NCBI GenBank assembly: GCA_900539345.1
Contig: UQBS01000007.1
Span: 17,392-81,391, forward strand
DNA from: an uncultured Coriobacteriaceae bacterium
GTDB taxonomy: Bacteria; Actinomycetota; Coriobacteriia; Coriobacteriales; UMGS124
DNA length: 64,000 nucleotides
Direction of reading: 5' to 3'
Below are positions 42,720 to 52,275 of this stretch, in pieces. The notes under the pieces were generated by a model. That model ran no database searches and had not been told where the DNA came from. It saw only the letters and a program-made list of their open reading frames with translations. Both the position numbers and the translations under genes were made by a program. Within the stretch, counting starts at the first letter, position 1. Each line of letters begins with the position of its first letter.

Positions 42720-45449
42720 TTAGTACACGTACACCGTGGTTCCCGAGGGGATGGTCTCGTAAATCCACTTGGCGTTGGACGTCTCCAGGCGCACGCAACC
42801 GTGCGACAGGTGCATACCCAGACGCGTGTCCTTCGGAGCGCCGTTGGTGTAGTACGTGGTGGAGTGGAACAGGTAGTCGCCGTAGAACTGCGTCCAGTAG
42901 TAGCAGCGCACACCATAGGAGTCGAAGTAATACCCGCGGCTATCCACGGAGAACAGGCCCTTCACCGTGGGTGTGTAGTATGTACCGGGCGAGCACAGCC
43001 AAAGCGCGCCCTCTTCCCAGCCGTAAGGCATCTTGTAGTACACGCCAACCAGGCACGACTCGGTGTCCACAGCAAGCAGCCACTCGGTGGGGCTAGTAAG
43101 GTTGCGAATCATGTTGTACACGTAGACCGAATCGCCCGAAATGACCTTCACGCGCGTGCCGGCATAGCTCTGATGTCCCTCAGGGTCGGTCACCTTGGCA
43201 TACAGCCAATAGAAGCCATCGGAGTCGAGCCAGACCGTCTTGCTGGTGTTGGTGCTCTTCTCCCTGCCGAGCGTGGCGGCCGTATCCTCGTACATGCCCT
43301 TCTTCCACACATACTCATAGGTAAAGCCGCTGTTCGAGGGGGCCGTGTGGTTGACGCCGATGGTCCAGGTGTGCATGTCCCACTCAGAGGTGGCCGTGGG
43401 CGCAAGGGCCTGCCACACGATGACCTCGGCGGACTGGATGCGGCTGATGCCGTTGGAGTCGGTTACCTGGCACCACAGCGTGAAGGTGCCCGAACCGCCC
43501 AGATAGTAGCTGAAACTCGCGTCCTTCTTGGAGCCGCTGCGCCAGGTCTCGCCTGCCGTGTTGTACCAGCCGTACTCATAGGTAAGGTCCGAGGTCGAGC
43601 CGCTCACCTGGGGTGTCGCGGTGATGTTGCCGCCGGCAATGAGATAGTGGTTGGGCGTAGACAGCGAGGAGTACGTCCAAGCAGGGCCCTGCAGCTGGGC
43701 GCCGTTGAGCGTGTCGCGCACGAGCACCGTAAACATCTTGGCCGCCTCGGCACGCGTGGTGTTGTCCTGGGGCTTGAGGCGCGCGGGCGTCTGGGTCTTG
43801 TCGCCGGTGATGATGCCCCTGCCGTTGGCCCACCTCATGGCGTTCCAGGCATAGGCGTTTACCTCATTGGCATCAGGGAAGGACGAGATGTTGCCGAGGT
43901 TGCCGCCCACGCCGCAGCCCTTGGCGAAGCGATGCAGCATCGTGGCAAGATCCTGCCTGGTAACAGGGTCATTGGGACCAAACAGACCCGTGCCGATGTA
44001 ACCCGTGGTGATGCCGTTTTGATACGCCCACTCCACAGCAGCGGTGTAATACTCACCCGTGGGCACGTCGTAGAAGTGCGTGGTAGTGCCATAGCTGGAG
44101 GGGTTGGTCGTGGCGTCGCTCGAGGGGTTGGCGTAACGGTACAGGATGACGAGCACCTGAGCACGGCTGATCTGGTCCTGGGGACCAAAGTTGCCAGCGT
44201 CGGCACCCGTGGTGTATCCCGTCATGAGGCCGGAAGACGTCACATAGTCGAGCCAGCCCTCTGTTACATACCACTCGTTGGCGGGAGTGTCCTTGTAGAG
44301 ATAAGGCTCCGTCGAAAGGACATTGGGCTCGGTGGGAGCAGGAACGACTTCGAACTCGCCAAAGCCAAGGGAGAGAAGCTTCTCGGCCACTGCCTGCTCG
44401 ATCTCAATTGCAGAGCCATCGAGAACCTTGGCGGCCTCGTCCTTCTGGAAGAGCCACAGGCGGGCGTCTGTGGGCAGGTTCATCTTGCCGGAAGCGTCCT
44501 GGGCAGAGGTTTCCTGCGCGGCCGTCGAATCGGCGGCGTCGGGCGCGTCCTCGGCATCGGCCGGCACAGATGCCTCCTGGGCAACCTCAATCACATAGGC
44601 AGCAGCGTCGGCCAGGAAGTCCACCACGCCGCGCGACCCGTCGGCGAAGGTCACCTCAAGCTGCACGAGCTGGGCCTGGCCCACGCCCAAAGACTCCGTG
44701 GCAAGGTCGAACACGAGAAACCTGCCGTCGGTGCGCGTGGACTCAAAGGTCACATCGCCCAGCGCGCCTCGCACGGTCAGAACGCCCTTTACGAGCTGCG
44801 CGTTCTCGTCCTGCAGGGCAATGGCGAGCGGCACCTTGTCACCCAGCACGGGAGCGGCATGGCTTGTGTAGGCAAAGTTCAAGAGCTCAACGGGGGCAAC
44901 AGCGTCAACCTCGGTGTCGCCGGCAGGCTTGTCGGCAGCATCATCCTTCTCAGCGGGCTTATCTGCGGTGCTGCCATCGCCCTCAGCGGGCTTGTCCGTG
45001 CCGGCGGCAGCACCGTCACCCGGGGCAGAAGGTTGGTCGGAACCAGCGTCAGCGGAGTTGTCAGGCGTTGCAGGAACATCAGGCTGGGCAGGCTCGCCAG
45101 GCACAGGGACCCCAGGCTGGTCGGGGTCGCCCGTCGCAGGTGCGTCGGGCCCAGCGGGCTGCTCAGGCTCAGGGGAAACAGGAGCGTCGCCAGGCGCGGC
45201 AGGCTGCTCGGTATCACCCGAGGCGTCCGGAGCCCCAGGCGTCACGTCATCGCCATCGCCTTCCTGCTCGCCACCGTTGCCGGCGTCGGGCCCCTGCTCC
45301 TGCTCATAGCCCGCAGCACCAGACTCGGACGCATCGTCGGCCCAGGCAGAGCCCATACCAGGTACCATGCAGGCTAGAGCAAACACGCAAGACAACACCA
45401 GTACAAGCAGTGCATACACCGTGGCTCTCGAGCTTCTGACCTGCCTCAT
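42720..45449 (-). CDS. SLH-domain L,D-transpeptidase (YkuD)
   Basis: A 909-aa exported protein. Sec signal (1-37: VYALLVLVLSCVFALACMV); Asp/Glu/Pro/Gly spacer (40-185). A bacterial Ig/SLH-like beta part follows, then three SLH repeats (about 385-585) with AWNAMRWANGRGIITGDKTQ. Ig-like domains (about 600-775) resemble those in the NlpC gene upstream. The last 130 residues are a YkuD domain with MHLSHGCVRL (catalytic Cys and His), which makes 3-3 cross-links in peptidoglycan or attaches proteins to it. ATG 45449 has GGAGA about 5 nt upstream. It is the first gene of the SLH island (furthest upstream on the minus strand). Confidence 0.9.
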   Translation of the reverse strand: MRQVRSSRATVYALLVLVLSCVFALACMVPGMGSAWADDASESGAAGYEQEQGPDAGNGGEQEGDGDDVTPGAPDASGDTEQPAAPGDAPVSPEPEQPAGPDAPATGDPDQPGVPVPGEPAQPDVPATPDNSADAGSDQPSAPGDGAAAGTDKPAEGDGSTADKPAEKDDAADKPAGDTEVDAVAPVELLNFAYTSHAAPVLGDKVPLAIALQDENAQLVKGVLTVRGALGDVTFESTRTDGRFLVFDLATESLGVGQAQLVQLEVTFADGSRGVVDFLADAAAYVIEVAQEASVPADAEDAPDAADSTAAQETSAQDASGKMNLPTDARLWLFQKDEAAKVLDGSAIEIEQAVAEKLLSLGFGEFEVVPAPTEPNVLSTEPYLYKDTPANEWYVTEGWLDYVTSSGLMTGYTTGADAGNFGPQDQISRAQVLVILYRYANPSSDATTNPSSYGTTTHFYDVPTGEYYTAAVEWAYQNGITTGYIGTGLFGPNDPVTRQDLATMLHRFAKGCGVGGNLGNISSFPDANEVNAYAWNAMRWANGRGIITGDKTQTPARLKPQDNTTRAEAAKMFTVLVRDTLNGAQLQGPAWTYSSLSTPNHYLIAGGNITATPQVSGSTSDLTYEYGWYNTAGETWRSGSKKDASFSYYLGGSGTFTLWCQVTDSNGISRIQSAEVIVWQALAPTATSEWDMHTWTIGVNHTAPSNSGFTYEYVWKKGMYEDTAATLGREKSTNTSKTVWLDSDGFYWLYAKVTDPEGHQSYAGTRVKVISGDSVYVYNMIRNLTSPTEWLLAVDTESCLVGVYYKMPYGWEEGALWLCSPGTYYTPTVKGLFSVDSRGYYFDSYGVRCYYWTQFYGDYLFHSTTYYTNGAPKDTRLGMHLSHGCVRLETSNAKWIYETIPSGTTVYVY

Positions 45450-45701
45450 ATGGGTCTCCGTTTCCCCTCGGAATTCGCATTCGCGACACCGTCATGTATG
45501 TACAACATCTTAGCGCATGAAAGGGCGCGGCGGGCACTGCATAGCACCCTTTGCCCACGGACGGCGCAGCTCGCGCCGCCGGGCCCGCAACCCTTGCCGT
45601 TATGGGGGAGCCGAGGCTTGCGCGCTTCCAGCGCGGGCACATGCTGCTAGGATATGCAGGTCAAACATGCCCTTTGCGGGCTTTGAGGAAGGACCGGCCC
45701 C

Positions 45702-48674
45702 ATGCCCAGAGTCTCGATTGTGATCACCGCGCGCAACGTCGCCGACCAGCTGCCCCGTTGCATCGCCAGCCTGTCTGCGCAGACCTTCGGCGACTTCGAG
45801 GCGATCGTGGTGGACGACGCCTCCAAGGATGGCACGTCCTACGTTGCCCAAGGCGCCACCAAGCGCGACCCGCGCTTCCAGATGCTCCAACAGCCCCACG
45901 GCAAGGGCGTCCACCTGGGCCGCATGGCTGGCGTCGAGCGCGCAAGCGGCGACTACCTGCTTTTCCTCGACGGCGCCGATGAGCTCGAACCCACCATGCT
46001 CGAACAGCTCGTCAGACGCATGAATGAAGCAGGCTGCGACATGCTCCGCTTTGGCGCAGGTGTCGAGAGCACCCCTGCCGGTCACAGCACGCGCCTTCAA
46101 GAAGGCGACATTGAGCTGGACCTTTGCACCCGAGACAATCAATCCGATCCTGCTTGGTGCGTCTCGAGCCACCTCTTCTCCACCCCGCTCGCACAGCGCG
46201 CCTTCGCCACGATGGCGACCGAGCGCCTCGACGGCACGCAGGACATCTACGAGATGACGGTACTTGCCTGCAAGGCACACGTGGCGGACGCCGTCGCGGA
46301 CATTGCCCTCCCCCACCCGCACGCCGAGGACGAGACGGCTCCCGCCCTCACACTCAAGCAGTTCGAGTCCCTCTGCCAAAGCCATGCGAGCTGCATCGAC
46401 GCCTGCCAGTCGTGGCTCGGCGCCTGGGATGGCCCCTCGGCGCAAACCTGCCTGCATGCCACGCGCCAGCGCTGTGCAACCGCCCTGGCAGATGCCTGGC
46501 TTACTTGCCTGCCGGAAGAAACAAAGGCCGACGGGGCAGAGCTGCTCGCCCACACCATCGGGCGCACTGCCAGTGCCGCCCAACTCTTCCGTCTTGCAGG
46601 TAACCGCATGGAGGCGGCCCTGCGCAAGGGCGAGACGCTCGACGAGACAGACCCCGCAAACGACTGGCTCACCTGGGCCGACGGGCTCGCCGCACAGGCG
46701 GGGCAGACCACAGACAGAGACGCCTACCTCATCCGCCTTCGCCGCCGCGCCCAAGACTTCCTCAAGGACCTGGAAGAGCGCCGCGGCCTTAGCCGCTTCG
46801 AGGGGCGCGACATCCGCATCTTCGTGAGCACGCACAAGCCGGTGGACACCTTTGCCAGCGACATCCTGCAACCGGTGCAAGTGGGTGCCGCCAGGGCCGC
46901 CAAGCGCTTCTCCTTCTGCCTACAAGACGACGCAGGAGAGAACATCTCGCAGCTCAATGCCCAATACTGCGAGCTCACGACGCAATACTGGGCCTGGAAG
47001 AACACCGACTCGCCCTACGTGGGCTTCTGCCACTACCGCCGCTACTTCGACTTCTCCGACACGCGCCACGAAGAAAACGCCTTCGGCGAGGTCATGGACG
47101 GGCGCATCTGCGCGCAGACGCAGGAGAAGTACGGCCTTACCGACGAGGCCATCGAGGCAGCCATCGAGGGCTGGGACGTCGTGACCACCGAAGTCAAGAA
47201 GCTCTCCTCCTTCCCCGGTCGCACACCCACGCCCCACAAGCAATACGCGGCAGCGCCCAGCCTGCATATCGAGGACCTCGACCGTGTCGTGGCCATCCTC
47301 AAGGAGAAGAACCCCGACTACGCGCAGGACGCCGACGCCTTCCTCGCCGGCCCGCAGAGCTGCTTCTGCAACATGTTCGTGATGAAGCGCGCCATCTTTG
47401 ACGAGTATTGCGCCTGGCTCTTCCCGATCCTGGAGGAGTTCTGCCGCCAGACTGACATGTCCCGCTACAGCCGCGAGGCACTGCGCACCCCCGGCCACCT
47501 GGCCGAACGCCTGCTCAACATCTTCCTCATGCACGCCGAGCGCACGGGGCGCGGATGGAAGCGCAAGCAGGTGCAGTGCGTGCACTTTGAGCATCCCGAG
47601 CCCGCGCCGCGCCTTGGGCAGCCCCAAGCGCCGCAGCCCTGGAGACCCACAATCCCCGTGGTCTTCGCGGCCGACGACAACTACGTCCCCATGCTCACCA
47701 CCACGATCCACTCCGTGCTTGCCAACGCCTCCGACGCCTACTTCTACGACGTCGTGGTGCTCCAGAACGGCATCACGGCCGACCACCAGCGCATCATGCG
47801 CGCGTTCCTCGAGGCCAGCGGCAAGGCAAGCGTGCGCTTCGCCGAGGCGGGCAGCCTGGTGGACAAGTACAACCTGCGCACCAACAACGCCCACATCGGC
47901 ATCGAGACGTACTTCCGCTTCCTCATCCAGGAGCTCATGCCCTGGTACAACAAGGTACTCTACCTCGACTCCGACCTCGTGGTGGAGGGCGACATCTCCC
48001 AGCTCTGGCAGGTCGAGCTCGGCGACAACCTCCTGGCAGCCGCTCACGACATCGACTTTTTGGGCAACCTCAACGCCCCGGGCAGCGATCACACGAGCTA
48101 CAACGAGCGCATCCTCCACATGAAGGACCCCTACAACTACCTGCAGGCCGGCGTGCTTGTGCTCAACACCGAGCAGATGCGCCAGCTGCACCCCATGGAG
48201 GAGTGGCTCAAGCTCGCCTCGAACAACGCGCTCATCTACAACGACCAGGACGTGCTCAACGCTGCATGCGAGGGCCGCGTGACCTACCTGGACTGGCACT
48301 GGAACGTGATGCACGACTGCGGCGATCGCGTGAACAAGGTCTTCTCGTTCGCCCCTGCCGAGGCGTTTGCCGCCTACAACGCCTCGCGCACCGAGCCGCT
48401 CGTCATCCACTATGCGGGCCTCGAGAAGCCCTGGAAGTATCCGGGATGCGACTTTGCCGAGCGCTACTGGCACTATGCGCGGCAAACGCCGTTCTACGAG
48501 CTCATGCTTGCGGCCCTGTCGGGCAAGGCGGGCATGACCGCCCCCAAGATGCACGAGAAGGTGGTCGACCCCAAGAACCCCATCCGTCGCATCGTTGACC
48601 CCATCTGCCCGGTGGGCTCCAAGCGCCGCGAGACGCTCAAGGCGATCGGCCGCAAGCTGCGCGGCCGCAACTAG
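45702..48674 (+). CDS. Three-domain glycosyltransferase: GT2, DUF4422, GT8
   Basis: A 990-aa cytoplasmic protein. GT2 at residues 1-220: VSIVITARNVADQLPRCI, VVDDASKDGT and LLFLDGADEL (DxD equivalent). DUF4422 at about 370-635 (RIFVSTHKPVD, VGFCHYRRYFDF, and LNIFLMHAERTGRG), a family linked to LPS/EPS glycosyl transfer. GT8 at about 650-930, with VFAADDNYVPML and YLDSDLVVEGDI (DxD). Fusing three transferases in one chain suggests that it makes several linkages of one oligosaccharide, though this is inference. GGAAGGA lies 8 nt before ATG 45702. Divergent from the SLH island; followed by a strong terminator. Confidence 0.88.
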   Translation: MPRVSIVITARNVADQLPRCIASLSAQTFGDFEAIVVDDASKDGTSYVAQGATKRDPRFQMLQQPHGKGVHLGRMAGVERASGDYLLFLDGADELEPTMLEQLVRRMNEAGCDMLRFGAGVESTPAGHSTRLQEGDIELDLCTRDNQSDPAWCVSSHLFSTPLAQRAFATMATERLDGTQDIYEMTVLACKAHVADAVADIALPHPHAEDETAPALTLKQFESLCQSHASCIDACQSWLGAWDGPSAQTCLHATRQRCATALADAWLTCLPEETKADGAELLAHTIGRTASAAQLFRLAGNRMEAALRKGETLDETDPANDWLTWADGLAAQAGQTTDRDAYLIRLRRRAQDFLKDLEERRGLSRFEGRDIRIFVSTHKPVDTFASDILQPVQVGAARAAKRFSFCLQDDAGENISQLNAQYCELTTQYWAWKNTDSPYVGFCHYRRYFDFSDTRHEENAFGEVMDGRICAQTQEKYGLTDEAIEAAIEGWDVVTTEVKKLSSFPGRTPTPHKQYAAAPSLHIEDLDRVVAILKEKNPDYAQDADAFLAGPQSCFCNMFVMKRAIFDEYCAWLFPILEEFCRQTDMSRYSREALRTPGHLAERLLNIFLMHAERTGRGWKRKQVQCVHFEHPEPAPRLGQPQAPQPWRPTIPVVFAADDNYVPMLTTTIHSVLANASDAYFYDVVVLQNGITADHQRIMRAFLEASGKASVRFAEAGSLVDKYNLRTNNAHIGIETYFRFLIQELMPWYNKVLYLDSDLVVEGDISQLWQVELGDNLLAAAHDIDFLGNLNAPGSDHTSYNERILHMKDPYNYLQAGVLVLNTEQMRQLHPMEEWLKLASNNALIYNDQDVLNAACEGRVTYLDWHWNVMHDCGDRVNKVFSFAPAEAFAAYNASRTEPLVIHYAGLEKPWKYPGCDFAERYWHYARQTPFYELMLAALSGKAGMTAPKMHEKVVDPKNPIRRIVDPICPVGSKRRETLKAIGRKLRGRN

Positions 48675-48774
48675 ACGAGGACACGCGGCGACCCCGCGGC
48701 CGCGACCGTAACTAGGCGCGGACGCCGTCGCCCCGCGGCCGCGACCCCCAGCCCTGCTCATGCCCGACACAAAC

Positions 48775-48820
48775 AAAGGCGCCGAGGAAGGCCTGCGATG
48801 CAGGTTTCCTCGGCGCCTTC
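48775..48820. terminator. Terminator between the triple glycosyltransferase and the DUF4012 gene
   Basis: GGCGCCGAGGAA at 48778-48789 pairs with TTCCTCGGCGCC at 48806-48817 and encloses a smaller CCTGC/GCAGG hairpin. It ends both converging genes. Confidence 0.85.
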
Positions 48821-48854
48821 TTGCTGCGCGAGTATGTGACGGGTCCAAGCTCCC

Positions 48855-50723
48855 CTAGCGACAATCCTGCACCGTGGGGGTAATACGCACCATGAGGTCC
48901 TCGGTTGCCTCAGGCGACGTGGTCACCGTGAAGTTGATGATGGCCGGATGGTCGATCTGGTTGTGAACCTGGCCGGTTGCAACCTGGAGGCCCTTGTAGC
49001 TGCCATCGGGCCAGGGGATGAAGTTGTCGTTGTGGTCGACATAGGCGATGCTGCCGCCGGCGGGCGCATAGATGGTCAGGCGCTCGAGCATGTCGTCGGC
49101 GCTGTACTTCTCAGGGTTGGTGCCCACCATATAGTCATTGCAAACGGCTATTTCATCCTGCGTCGCCGTGTTGGAAAGCGTGAGCGAGCACTCGTAGGTC
49201 TTGGAGCCGTCGCGATTGGTCTTGCCCTCGTCGATGGTGAAATCGAGGTCGAGCCACCACTCCATCTTGGACCACGAGGCGTTGTCCAAGAAGATGCCGA
49301 GCTCGGGCTTTGCCGGGTCGTAGTTGATCTCACCGCCCGCGCCGAGTGCCGAGAACGTTGCCTGCTCGGCAGAATCAGCAAACCACGTGTAGAGGTGATA
49401 CTGATCGATGGCGTCGGAAATGGTCTGCTCAAGCCCCGAGAAGCTCATCGAGGAGAAATTGGCCATGATGCAGTCGAGCGCCGTGGAAGCCGCCTGCGCA
49501 AAGTAGGCGTCCATGGCCTCGGCGTCGTCCATGTAGTTCCAGTACGTGTCGTGCAAAAGCACGCGCACCGTGTTCGTGCCGTCGAGGCGGGTGCCATCGT
49601 ACATCTGTGCGCCGCCCGTGAGCGCCATGAGCATCTGAAGCAGCACAGGATCAAGCGCGATGATGCCGTCGACATACTCGCCCTGGAACGTCGCCCACAA
49701 CTGGCCCCAGATGTCGCAGACACGCGGGAAATCGGGGATGAAGCAGGTATTGCCTGCAATGTAGCCGACCGAGTCGCTGTACAGCTGAATTTCCTCGTCG
49801 GAAAGGGGCACGCGGGCCCACTCGTCGTCGCTGGGGATGTAGTCGTAGACGGAGCACACGTCGCCAAGCATGACGGCACCGTTGCTCACGCTCACGCGAC
49901 AGGCCTGACCAGCAAAGCCGCCCAGGGAGCGAATCTCGACGTTGTTGAGGGCCATGACGACATACACGCGGTCGCCCTGGGCGCCCAGCATGTTGGGCAG
50001 CACGTCGAGCAGCGCCGAGACCTTGTCCATCTTGCCGGCAAGAGGCGCGACCTTCTCCTTGGCCTGGTCAACGATCTTGGCAAGCTGGGCGATGTGGAGC
50101 TTACCGATGCCGTTGACGGTGTCGACCGCCTCGGTGAGTGCGGGCATGACCCTCTTCACCGCGTCGACGACCGTCTGGAGCGTCGGAAGGTCGATCTGAG
50201 TCTGGTCGTACTCGTTTTTGGTAATGAGCGTGTCGAGCGAGACGCCGTTGAGATCCTGCGACAGAGGAATGAGGGCGTCCTCGACAAGGTCGCCGAGCAT
50301 GCTTACAAGCGAGCGGGCCGCCTTGACGTCGCTGCCGACAACAGGCACAAACTCGGCGGCACTCCACAGGGGGCCTTCAAGCTCGCTCTGGAAGTCTTTA
50401 ATCTCAGCGGACGTCTTGACCGACAAATCGTAAGCGCTGGTGAAATCCATGCTCTTGAAAGCATCAAGAGTCTGATTGAGCAGGTCGGACACGCTGCTCG
50501 CCTTTACCTTGAGGTCGTCGATGACCCCACTGGCCATGGCAGGTGTTGCGGCGCCGACAACCGCGACCGCTGCCACACACACGCCGCCAATGACGAAAGC
50601 GCGACGCGAATGCGGCTTCTTGCTTGAGGAATACGCGGAGTGGCGCGTCTGATAATAGGCTTCGTTGCGACCATAGTCGCCGGCATCAGGATGGTTCGGG
50701 TCCTGCTTGAAGTGAGCGGACAT
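48855..50723 (-). CDS. DUF4012 membrane-anchored protein
   Basis: A 622-aa protein with an N-terminal cytoplasmic stretch (1-40), one membrane helix (about 44-65: AFVIGGVCVAAVAVVGAATP) and a long exterior part. The DUF4012 signature is present at about 250-380: RVYVVMALNNVEIRSLGGFAG, DFPRVCDIWGQLWATFQGEYVDGIIALDPVLLQMLMALTGG. DUF4012 proteins are common beside polysaccharide and teichoic-acid-like operons in actinobacteria; their reaction is unknown, but the context argues for a role in polymer export or attachment. GGAGG lies about 4 nt before ATG 50723. It is near the sugar transferase at 52276 and a GT4 gene. Confidence 0.87.
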   Translation of the reverse strand: MSAHFKQDPNHPDAGDYGRNEAYYQTRHSAYSSSKKPHSRRAFVIGGVCVAAVAVVGAATPAMASGVIDDLKVKASSVSDLLNQTLDAFKSMDFTSAYDLSVKTSAEIKDFQSELEGPLWSAAEFVPVVGSDVKAARSLVSMLGDLVEDALIPLSQDLNGVSLDTLITKNEYDQTQIDLPTLQTVVDAVKRVMPALTEAVDTVNGIGKLHIAQLAKIVDQAKEKVAPLAGKMDKVSALLDVLPNMLGAQGDRVYVVMALNNVEIRSLGGFAGQACRVSVSNGAVMLGDVCSVYDYIPSDDEWARVPLSDEEIQLYSDSVGYIAGNTCFIPDFPRVCDIWGQLWATFQGEYVDGIIALDPVLLQMLMALTGGAQMYDGTRLDGTNTVRVLLHDTYWNYMDDAEAMDAYFAQAASTALDCIMANFSSMSFSGLEQTISDAIDQYHLYTWFADSAEQATFSALGAGGEINYDPAKPELGIFLDNASWSKMEWWLDLDFTIDEGKTNRDGSKTYECSLTLSNTATQDEIAVCNDYMVGTNPEKYSADDMLERLTIYAPAGGSIAYVDHNDNFIPWPDGSYKGLQVATGQVHNQIDHPAIINFTVTTSPEATEDLMVRITPTVQDCR

Positions 50724-50936
50724 CGTCCCTCCGTTTCATATCTTTGGCGCCAGGAGACCCCAATGAACATGTACCTGACCGCACGTGCGGCCAAACCAGT
50801 ATTTTATCGAGGCCCGAACACAGCAAACAGGCCCCCTGGGCAAACCCCACCATATCAGCTCAGCGCGGTGACGAGCCTGTGGGGAGAACGTGGCCGGCGT
50901 GTGAAGAGGCCCCATGGCGTAAGCAAGAAAGGCGGC

Positions 50937-52121
50937 CTACACCTCACGCGAGGCCTCTCGCCCCTCATACACGGCAAGCAAAGGTTTGAACACATGCGAA
51001 AGGCTATACCTCGCACTTGTCGCAACGGCATGCTCGCCCATCTCGGCCAGCATCGCTGGGTCGGCGAGCAGGTGCTCGACGCACGAGCAGAATCCGGCGG
51101 CGTCGCCCTGGTCGAAGAGCAAGCCGTTCACGCCGGGCTCAACAAGGTCCACATGACCCTTTACGGAACTTAAAACCGCAGGCAGACCACAGGCAAATGC
51201 CTCAACCACATGAAAGGGCAGCCCCTCGTAGCGGCTTGCCGAGACGCATGCGTCACTTGCCGCGCGCCACAGGGCAAGACCGGCGGCGTCGAGATGCCCC
51301 GGCATCGCAACCCGTCCCTCAACCCCAAGCTCACGGACAAGATCGAGGCATGCCTGCTGCTCAGAGCCCCTGCCGGGCAAAGCGAGAACCACGCGCTCGG
51401 GCAGATTTGGGAGCGCCTCGATCAATAGGCGCTGGTTCTTGCGCTGGGAAAACTCGGCGACGCACAGGCACACGAACGCGTCGTCGCGCATGCCCAACGC
51501 ACGACGGGCAGAAGCCCGCTCGCAGGCGCTAGCAGGATGCAGACCGTCGAGCACAACGCCCATGCCCGGCGTTTCCACCACCTGTCCCCGACAGAGCCTG
51601 TGCTCACGAGCAATGATGGCGTCTTGGCGGTTCATGACCACGATTTGGTCGGTCACGCCGGCGCAAAGGCGCTCGGCAGCAAGCAGGGCGGCCCTGCGCA
51701 AAAACGACGCGTCGGCATCAAAGAGATACCCGTGCACGGTATTCACCACACGGGGGCGCACCCCCTTGTCGCGCCAGGCGGCCTCCATGATACCCAGGCG
51801 CACAAAGAACGCCGCGAGGGAGGTGTGCGTCAGCACGATATCGAAGCGCTCGCGCAGCTGCAAGCGCGACACCTCACGGGCCACGGCAAAATTGCGCGGC
51901 GAGGACATGGACTTCACGAAGTCGGCAGGTATGCAGCACACGCCCTGCGGCATGTCGGCGGCCACCGGGTCGCCCCCTGCAAGCAGGGTCACATCGAATC
52001 CGTCGGCACGTAAGGCCTCGATATAAGGGAGGTGGAAGCTTCGCAGATGGCCGAACGTCGAGGCAGCATACAGCACCTTGCGGCCGCTGCAGGCGCATTC
52101 CGACTTGCCGCGCTCGTTCAT
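50937..52121 (-). CDS. GT4-type glycosyltransferase
   Basis: A 394-aa retaining GT-B enzyme. N-terminal Rossmann domain: VLYAASTFGHLRSFHLPYIEAL and NTVHGYLFDAD; C-terminal GT4 part with VAEFSQRKNQRLLIEAL, SRYEGLPFHVVEAFACGLPAVLS (the E-x7-E donor site region) and PGVNGLLF. The family adds sugars to lipid-linked glycans in the cytosol; the donor is not predictable. ATG 52121 was chosen because GGAGG lies 6-7 nt upstream; the longer reading overlaps the divergent sugar transferase leader. Divergent from the polyprenyl-phosphate transferase, sharing its upstream region. Confidence 0.9.
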   Translation of the reverse strand: MNERGKSECACSGRKVLYAASTFGHLRSFHLPYIEALRADGFDVTLLAGGDPVAADMPQGVCCIPADFVKSMSSPRNFAVAREVSRLQLRERFDIVLTHTSLAAFFVRLGIMEAAWRDKGVRPRVVNTVHGYLFDADASFLRRAALLAAERLCAGVTDQIVVMNRQDAIIAREHRLCRGQVVETPGMGVVLDGLHPASACERASARRALGMRDDAFVCLCVAEFSQRKNQRLLIEALPNLPERVVLALPGRGSEQQACLDLVRELGVEGRVAMPGHLDAAGLALWRAASDACVSASRYEGLPFHVVEAFACGLPAVLSSVKGHVDLVEPGVNGLLFDQGDAAGFCSCVEHLLADPAMLAEMGEHAVATSARYSLSHVFKPLLAVYEGREASREV

Positions 52122-52275
52122 ATCGCCCCTCCTCCCCTGCTTGAACTGTGTCCCCATCTTAGAGGATTGGCGTTCATTGGGCGTCTGCGGCGACGGTATG
52201 CAAAAATCCCCTAAAATGAAAGGTTACTCTATCGCAATCGCACGGCACTATGCGCCATGCACCGAAGGGAACCTT

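Noticed and set aside
45450..45701. tRNA or other RNA gene in intergenic gaps
   Set aside because: No cloverleaf with T-loop and anticodon arm was seen in this or the other gaps; only hairpin terminators.
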